64,000 nucleotides of DNA. It comes from Heterocephalus glaber. Taxonomy: Eukaryota > Chordata > Mammalia > Rodentia > Bathyergidae. This document shows, in pieces, positions 57,786-64,000 of the stretch. Location: assembly GCF_000247695.1 (NCBI RefSeq), contig NW_004624734.1:40791431-40855430 (forward strand). The letters are read 5' to 3'. Every line of letters begins with the position of its first letter. Position 1 is the stretch's first letter. The notes under the pieces were generated by a model. The model was given only the letters and a program-made list of their open reading frames with translations. It ran no database searches and was not told where the DNA came from. Both the position numbers and the translations under genes were made by a program.

Positions 57786-58924
57786 CATTTTACAAAGGGA
57801 GAAGCTAATACTGGGAAAGAGATCCCTCTTTAAACTTGGAATCATTTTATTCCCAGATTCCTGCTTTTTCAGATACGGAAGTTGACTGGGCTTCTTGAGA
57901 TAATGTGCTTTCTCCTGAGACCCTTTCAGTACATTCTCCCACCCAAAATAAGAAACACAGAAATGAAAAGGAACAATTCTAACAATGATACCATTGATAT
58001 AGATATATTGGGAAGATGAGAGAGGAGTAACACAGTACACTGCACAACAAAATCTTTCTTAAGCTTAATATAAAATGGTTGTGACTTTTCCTGAAGCTTT
58101 GCATCTGCTGTCCCCTCTATTCTCCTGCTCTTTCCCTACAGGGAAGATTCCCCCTCCACCTTCTTCTAATGCACTCTCCTTTCTTTCCCATACGCTTCTT
58201 TCAAAATTCTGCTTAACACAAAACTAACCCAACACTCATGAACATTCCCATCCCCAATCCATGTCCATGGAGAGTTTCAGCTACTCCTGCCATCGACAGA
58301 AACACAACAGGGGTGTCCTTATAAAGAAGTAGCCAGCAGGCAGTGGGGAGAATTCAGGTTAACATCAAAAACTGAAAATCAAGCACCTGTGGTAGGAGCC
58401 AAGCTGATAACGTAAGTGTTACTTGAGGCTGTGTGTAATGGGGGGGGGGACTGTGGGGAGGGAGAGTGGATTTGTGCCATTCAAAACAACAATAATTTTA
58501 CAACACTTTAAATGTGTCCAAGTCAAAGAGGATATCTTTTGACCATTGCAGTGGATTTGAGTTCACAGGTCATCTCTACTATATATAGGCTGCGGACAAG
58601 TTATTTAACATTTCTCAGACTTGATTTCCCCATCTGGAACAGAGAATAATCACCTGTCTTGCAAAACAAAAACAAAATAGAGATCTTGCTTATAATGTGC
58701 CCAACACATTGTCCCTGAAACAATTGCATAAGGAGACACAAGAAAATATAATGGTTAATTTTAAACAGTAATGTTTTGTTTTTAATAATACATTGTAAGT
58801 ATATAGACACCATCCATTCATTGCTTCATACGGGGTTAGTTACAAGTTCCCCATGGAGTCACCACATATGAGGCTTAAGTCATTCTTCCTTTCTTTTTCT
58901 TTTCTTTTCTTTTTGACTCACTTT

Positions 58925-58925
58925 T

Positions 58926-58977
<52 letters not shown>

Positions 58978-58979
58978 TT
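58925..58979. repeat. CTTT tetranucleotide repeat
   Basis: About 13 perfect units grown from the tail of the adjacent inverted ID. The Phe/Leu/Ser-rich frame over it is an artefact. Confidence 0.95.
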
Positions 58980-59055
58980 TTGATACTGGGGATAGAACTC
59001 AGGACCTTGTACTTGCCAGGCAGGTGCGACACCACTGAGCCACATTCCTGGCTCA
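58980..59055 (-). repeat. ID SINE
   Basis: Inverted: GATACTGGGGATAGAACTCAG to CACTGAGCCACATTCCTGGCTC. Flanks AAGTCATTCTT at about 58877 and at about 59055 look like the target-site duplication. Confidence 0.88.
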
Positions 59056-60943
59056 AGTCATTCTTTCCAAGACTTGTTTAAACTTCCAGTCTTTCAGCTC
59101 TGTGCATAGGAGAAGGTCAGTATGGCCTTCAGGACCCCAGTGAAGACAAAGCTCCTCCACAAGACAGCTGACCTCTTCTATGTGTTTTCTCCTTCTTGCC
59201 ATCCACACCAAAGTTGATCAGCTTGTTTTGAATCTAAACTCTGGGTGGTTATTCTTCTAGTGATACAAAAGAAGCTCTTCAAGCTCCATTTCTGTGTCTC
59301 AGGGTTATGGTATTTATAATTTCACATAACAGATTTCTGCTCTCCATACATTTTACGAGACAGTGTTTGAGCCCGTGAAGTATGCCACACAGCTCCAGGC
59401 GATGAAGAGAGGAGGTTTTCAAGTTTACCTGAATCCAACAGAAAGCAAACAAGGTCATTGCCGAGCGAGAGGGGTCAGTCCTGAAAAGGAAGTGTGGGTT
59501 GGGTAGGACAGGCTGCTTCACATGGTTTGTCACAGTCAATTGTTAGAGGTGGTGGCAGCTGGACAGGCCTGAATGACAGAAGGGAGCTGTCATGTGAGGA
59601 CCTCTGGGAGCATCCCAGGCAAGGGCACAGGCCCTGGGGTGGAAGTCAGCTTGGCTTGTCCAGGAACAGACAGAACTCCAAGATGTTTGGGCATGCGGCA
59701 GGAGGCAAATGCAAGACAGAGAGAAAGCATATGGACCATAGCAAGGATTGTTTGCTTGTTTGTAGTTTATTCTACATGTGAGAGAAAACCAGTAGAAATT
59801 TTTATGAAGAGGATGGCGTGATTCTGATTTGTGTTCTGCTCTTGGAGCCGTATGTAGAAGAGATTTTAGGAAAGTAAAAGCGGAAGCAGAAAGATGTTTT
59901 CATGTTAGTGGGAGAGGTCTTTAAAGAGAAAGTGAAATTAGCTTTCAGCTTGAAGTGTGTTGGTGGTAAGAATGTGGTCTTTTGAAAGCTCTTCTTCCTG
60001 GGCTCATGATTTCTTTTTCTGGGAATTCTATTAGGATATTTTTGCCAATGAGTCATCAAGTAACCTTTTCTGGTAAATTTAGTCAAATAATACAGGGAGT
60101 ACCTTGTGGAAAAGGCCAGGTTAAATGTAGGCAAATAAAAGCCCACTTAAGTGGTTCAGTTTCAGGTGAATACCTATTGCCCTGAAAAGTATTCTCTAAG
60201 AGCCTCACGATTTTTTTCCCTGTTCACTTATTATTCTCCCCACATACATCTGAAGGCTGAAGAAGACTAATATTCTGCTAATTAATTTATATTAATTTAG
60301 TTAAGGCATCCTTATTCAAGACGGACATTTTCATCTTGATATAAAAGTCTTGAGATGAACTGTAGAGATGTTTAATACCAGAGAAGCAATTTGCCTTGAT
60401 GTGTGTTTGTGATATGGGGTAAAAGAGTTTAAGAAGGGAATTAGTCAAGGCCTCAGTTAACACCAAATATGAGTTCTATTTTTTCCACAGCTGGGTTTTG
60501 TTTTTGCTCATGAATCTATGAAAAATACATACACTTCACATGTTCCATCTTCTTACCGAGGTTTCTTCATTTAGTTTAATAGTCTATATGAGAACTCTTC
60601 AAAGGAAACCTACAATAGGCCCTTGAAAAACTAGTCAATTTTATGTTTAATACCATAAATAATATATTCTAGTCACACAAGAAATAGTTCATAGTAAAAA
60701 TTATAAATTTTTATGAATTACTTAGAATCTGCAGATGCTACATTGATGAGTCAAGACAATTTCCACCCACAGCATCAAATTCAGCCTGTGCATGAGATGG
60801 TGTAAATCATTAGGACTCCTCACTGGAAAAATGAATTCATTTTAAACCAAGTGTTGAGTAGGACTTATTATGTGTGCAACACTACTCAACAGAGAAGGGG
60901 ATGGAACTAATGCATTGCAAACTTCATATTTATCACGCCCCCC
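59056..60943. other. Upstream intergenic sequence without recognised features
   Basis: No repeat or gene is supported. Frames at 59279-59539, 59494-59821 and 59802-60146 overlap on opposite strands and resemble no family. Confidence 0.4.
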
Positions 60944-61130
60944 CTTTTTCCTGTATTGAGGATTGAACCCAAGGCTTTTACTCTGACCTACATCTCCAGC
61001 CCTTTTAAAAAATTTGACATTTTGAGGCAAGGTCTCACTGGATTGCCCAATCTGGGCTTGAACTTGCAACCTTCCTGTCTCAGTCTCCCAGAGTGCTGGA
61101 ATTACATGTGTGTATCACCACACCTGGCCC
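60944..61130 (-). repeat. B1-dID dimeric SINE
   Basis: Inverted ID half (TTGAGGATTGAACCCAAGGC to CTACATCTCCAGCCC), then inverted B1 half to CACCACACCTGGCCC. Confidence 0.88.
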
Positions 61131-62249
61131 AGACTCTTATATGTATCAAGCTATGCTAATACAGATATCTACAAGAAATAATTTGTTGTGCAAATTATGC
61201 TTTATGACAGTTCCAAATCTTGATGGAAATATTTAATAAAATATGTGCATCTGAATTTTAAAAGAACCATATGTACGTTTCTTAGGGAGGTAGCAATAGT
61301 ACTGAACTTTGTTCAAGTAGGCAAGACAAAAAACTTTTGTGTGGTCAGTCACAACAAAAGTGTGGAAAGATTAAAAGGAACAACATGAGTACTTGAAACA
61401 TGCATTGCCAAAAGAAATCTTGGCCTGGTATAAAATACCAGTGATTTCTATGGCCTGGTGAGTCATGTGTATCATATGTGGATTATTCATCCATAAACAT
61501 TGGCTTCAAGATTGTCAGGTGATTTAGATTGTCATCACCAAAGTTATCATCCCATATTAGTTCTGCCTGAATTCAACCTAAAAAACTGAACTACAATAAC
61601 ATAGAATTGACAACCCAGAAAATTTCTGCTGTCGTCCACTTAAATTCCCAAAGGCAGTTTCAACCCTTGCAATTTTACCTAACTTGGACAGACTCTTCTT
61701 GGTCGTTTAATATTATTTTGAAACCTGTTAAGGGAAAAACTTTTAATGAATTATCAATAAAATGTTCTAGACAGACATAAGTCATAATCGCTCACCTCTG
61801 AGAGGAATTAGGTTAGTGAAACATCATGTATGCAATAAAAATTTGGTATATGTCAAATCCTATTAAGTATGGCATATATACAAACAATACCTACCTTTTA
61901 TTGCTTCCTGTTTTCTAGAATCTTTATTTCTATAATATCTAATTTAATCTTGTACGTATATCTTCAAGGTAGGTATCATTACCTAGATTCTACAGATCAA
62001 AAATAGAGGCTCAGACAAGTTAATCCACTTACTCAAATTTGTGGAGCAAGTGAATTGATAGAATTTAAACTTTTGCTGACACAATTTTTTTGCCTTTTTT
62101 TTTATAACATAAAGCTGAAGTTTAAAATATAATCTTTCTGACATCAGGCATTAAAGAGCCTCTGAACTGGGGAGTTAGAACAAAGAGTTTTACTTTTGAT
62201 TATAGTCTTAAATACTAGGGCATTATGTGAGATTTAGGAAATTCAGTTC
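61131..62249. other. Upstream intergenic sequence with one MIR trace
   Basis: A MIR fragment is likely at 61945-62060 (CTTCAAGGTAGGTATCATTAC, AGAGGCTCAGACAAGTTAA). Otherwise nothing recognisable. Confidence 0.45.
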
Positions 62250-62438
62250 ATCTTTTTTTCCCCTGGCAATGAGTATAAAACCCAGAGCCTTCACACTGAG
62301 CTATATCCTCAGCCCTTTTTATTTTTTATTTGAGACAGAATCTCACTAAGTTGCCCAGGCTGGCTTTGAACTTTTGATCCTCCTGCCTCAGCCTCATGAG
62401 TAGCTGAGATTACAGGCATGTGCTACTGTGTCCCAACT
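62250..62438 (-). repeat. B1-dID dimeric SINE
   Basis: Inverted ID half (AACCCAGAGCCTTCACACTG, GAGCTATATCCTCAGCCC), then inverted B1 half (GTTGCCCAGGCTGGCTTTG, CTGCCTCAGCCTCATGAGTAG). Confidence 0.88.
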
Positions 62439-62478
62439 TTTTTCACAGATGTAAAACAAAGGTATTGGATCAGTGATT

Positions 62479-62633
62479 TTTTTTTTCTTTTTAAAACCTA
62501 GTCCACAACATAGGGTCTTGCTATGTAGTTCAGGCTGGCCTTGAACTTACTATGAAGCCCAGGTTGGCCTCGAAGCGATCCTCCTGCAAGACTCCCAAGT
62601 GCTAGTATTGCAGGCATGCGCCACATCTGGCTT
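62479..62633 (-). repeat. B1 SINE with internal duplication
   Basis: Inverted B1 with two GGCTGGCCT/GGTTGGCCT segments and CAGGCATGCGCCAC. Confidence 0.88.
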
Positions 62634-63039
62634 GGATCAATTGCTGTTTATGGGCCCTTGCCGTTTCGAGACTGCACTATCGCAAGGTACGAAAACCCTG
62701 ATTCTCAAATAGAATATCTATTTTTCCAGTACTCTGGTAATAGCAATCCACATCCCTTTAGGGAGAATCACCCCTTCCTCTCTCTCAGTATGTTTCCTTC
62801 CTCTTAGGTCCTTGCAGGACTAGGCACAGGACCTAGGTGGGTCAGTTAGAGAATTCCCAGGAATGGTTTGGAAGAGAAAAGACACCTGTTCCCTAAGCAT
62901 TGTTGGAAATAAAGATGAGTCTTCGGAGCTCCTAGGGGCTTGCCACAAGCCATGGAGCAACAAATTCTGTTTTGATAGGTCTGTTTATGTTGGGGTTTCT
63001 ATCTACCTTTTCGTAGAGATTGCAAGAGAGGTAATTCTT

Positions 63040-63132
63040 TTTTTTTTGGTGGTGGTGGGGTACTGGGGATCAAACTTGGGACCTTGTGCTTTCAAGGCAG
63101 GCAGCAGAACCACTGAGCTAAATCCCTGGCCC
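63040..63132 (-). repeat. ID SINE with target-site duplication
   Basis: Inverted ID with GGTGGTGGTGGGGTACTGGGG to GCTAAATCCCTGGCC. Exact 17-base duplication CAAGAGAGGTAATTCTT at 63023-63039 and 63133-63149. Confidence 0.94.
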
Positions 63133-63516
63133 AAGAGAGGTAATTCTTAAAGGATGGGGTCAATTTGCATTAGGAAAGGGGATTTTCCAATGCAGGAAAG
63201 CTTATCTCCAGAATCCTTAGGATAGGGATCATGTTCTTCAGCCAGACTGAAAGAAAAAGAGGCACTTAGGAGGCACATCAGAAAGAAGAAATGGACTGTA
63301 ACCTAATTGTCAAAGATTTCGAAAATGTTCAGGAGGACTTTAGATTTGAGCAGTATGTCAGATTTTAATTTTCAAAAAGATCCTCAAATTTCTGGTTCTG
63401 CCTGTCCTCTTCCAAACCTTGCTGTTGTCCTATCAAGAAGTGGAATCTTGATCTTTCACCCACTGATCTTTGGCAAGCCTTTGGGACTGACTCAACAAAT
63501 AGAATGTCACTGAAGT

Positions 63517-63717
63517 AGTTGGGTGTGGTGGCACAGACCTGTGATCCTGGCAGTCTGGGAGGCTGAGAGTGGAGGATCCCAAGTTTCAGTGCAGCACGGG
63601 CAACTTAGGGATTTAGTAAAACCATGCATCAAAGAGTAAAAAAGATCTGGGAATGTAGCTCAGTGTGAAGGTGCTGGATTCAATCCTTAGTACCGGAAAC
63701 AAAAAAGAAACAAAAAG
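63517..63717 (+). repeat. B1-dID dimeric SINE
   Basis: GTTGGGTGTGGTGGCACAGAC to CATGCATCAAAGAG, then ID half (GATCTGGGAATGTAGCTCAG to CAATCCTTAGTACC). Confidence 0.88.
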
Positions 63718-64000
63718 AAAGTCTGGTTGGCCGTTGTTCCCAGTTCTTGGGAGAAACTGTTGAAATATCCTGAGTGATTGAGTGATAAAGGTGTCTTTAT
63801 TATCTATCGTGGTCCCTGACTGTATATGCTAATTAGATGGCTAAAAGTGGGCCTCTAGTTACTTTAAACAAATGTGACAACCCAAGAGGGAGGCTGATGG
63901 CACCAAAAAACCAACCCTATGATTAATGGATTGAGGTTTTTAGTTGGGGGTCATGTGGGGAGGGAAAGTCACATGGCAAATGGTTCCATTAATCATGCCT

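Noticed and set aside
1122..63132. tRNA genes suggested by A and B boxes in ID elements
   Set aside because: The bodies cannot form a full tRNA cloverleaf, have A-rich tails and target-site duplications, and occur in many copies. They are SINEs.
1..64000. CRISPR array, operons, phage or plasmid features
   Set aside because: The window is mammalian DNA with spliced genes and SINEs. Direct repeats present are target-site duplications and microsatellites.

Overview
The window is mammalian nuclear DNA, almost certainly from a non-murine rodent. Two rodent-specific short retroposon types are scattered throughout: ID elements (tRNA-Ala-like, with A and B boxes and an A-rich tail) and B1 or dimeric B1-dID elements. 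Dimeric B1-dID copies and the absence of murine B2 elements favour a squirrel, beaver, dormouse or kangaroo-rat type rodent. I cannot name the species from sequence alone. Three N gaps show that this is a draft assembly.

Only one protein-coding gene is supported: PPM1A (protein phosphatase 2C alpha, metal-dependent Ser/Thr phosphatase) on the minus strand. All five coding exons (exons 2 to 6, at about 16.4 down to 6.2 kb) can be placed to the base. They have canonical AG/GT junctions and consistent phases, and together encode 382 residues with every metal-binding Asp present. A second, shorter product of 324 residues (the alpha-2 form) arises when the exon 3 donor is not used and translation runs seven codons into the intron. 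The non-coding first exon lies in a CpG island at about 50.5-51.9 kb, partly hidden by a 316-base gap. Intron 1 is about 34 kb and holds most of the repeats.

Layout: 1-5.3 kb is AT-rich, nearly repeat-free sequence downstream of the first good poly(A) signal, possibly extended 3' UTR. 5.3-6.23 kb is 3' UTR. 6.23-16.44 kb holds coding exons 6 to 2 with introns 5 to 2. 16.46-50.6 kb is intron 1, with ancient L2, MIR, MLT1-like and L1ME/HAL1-like remnants, an old LTR, a U6 pseudogene, a broken 5 kb L1, a MER2-like DNA transposon and many SINEs. 50.5-51.9 kb is the CpG-island promoter. 52.08-52.26 kb is a separate cluster of promoter-type motifs. 52.3-64 kb is upstream intergenic DNA with SINEs, a Tigger-like transposon and microsatellites, and shows no gene.

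I found no unknown multi-gene system. The most interesting items are regulatory or evolutionary: the alternative 3' end of PPM1A and a perfect hairpin in its 3' UTR, a possible U6-L1 chimera, a B1 inserted head-on into another B1, a set of young ID insertions with intact target-site duplications, and a secondary promoter-like cluster with a 14-bp palindromic E-box.
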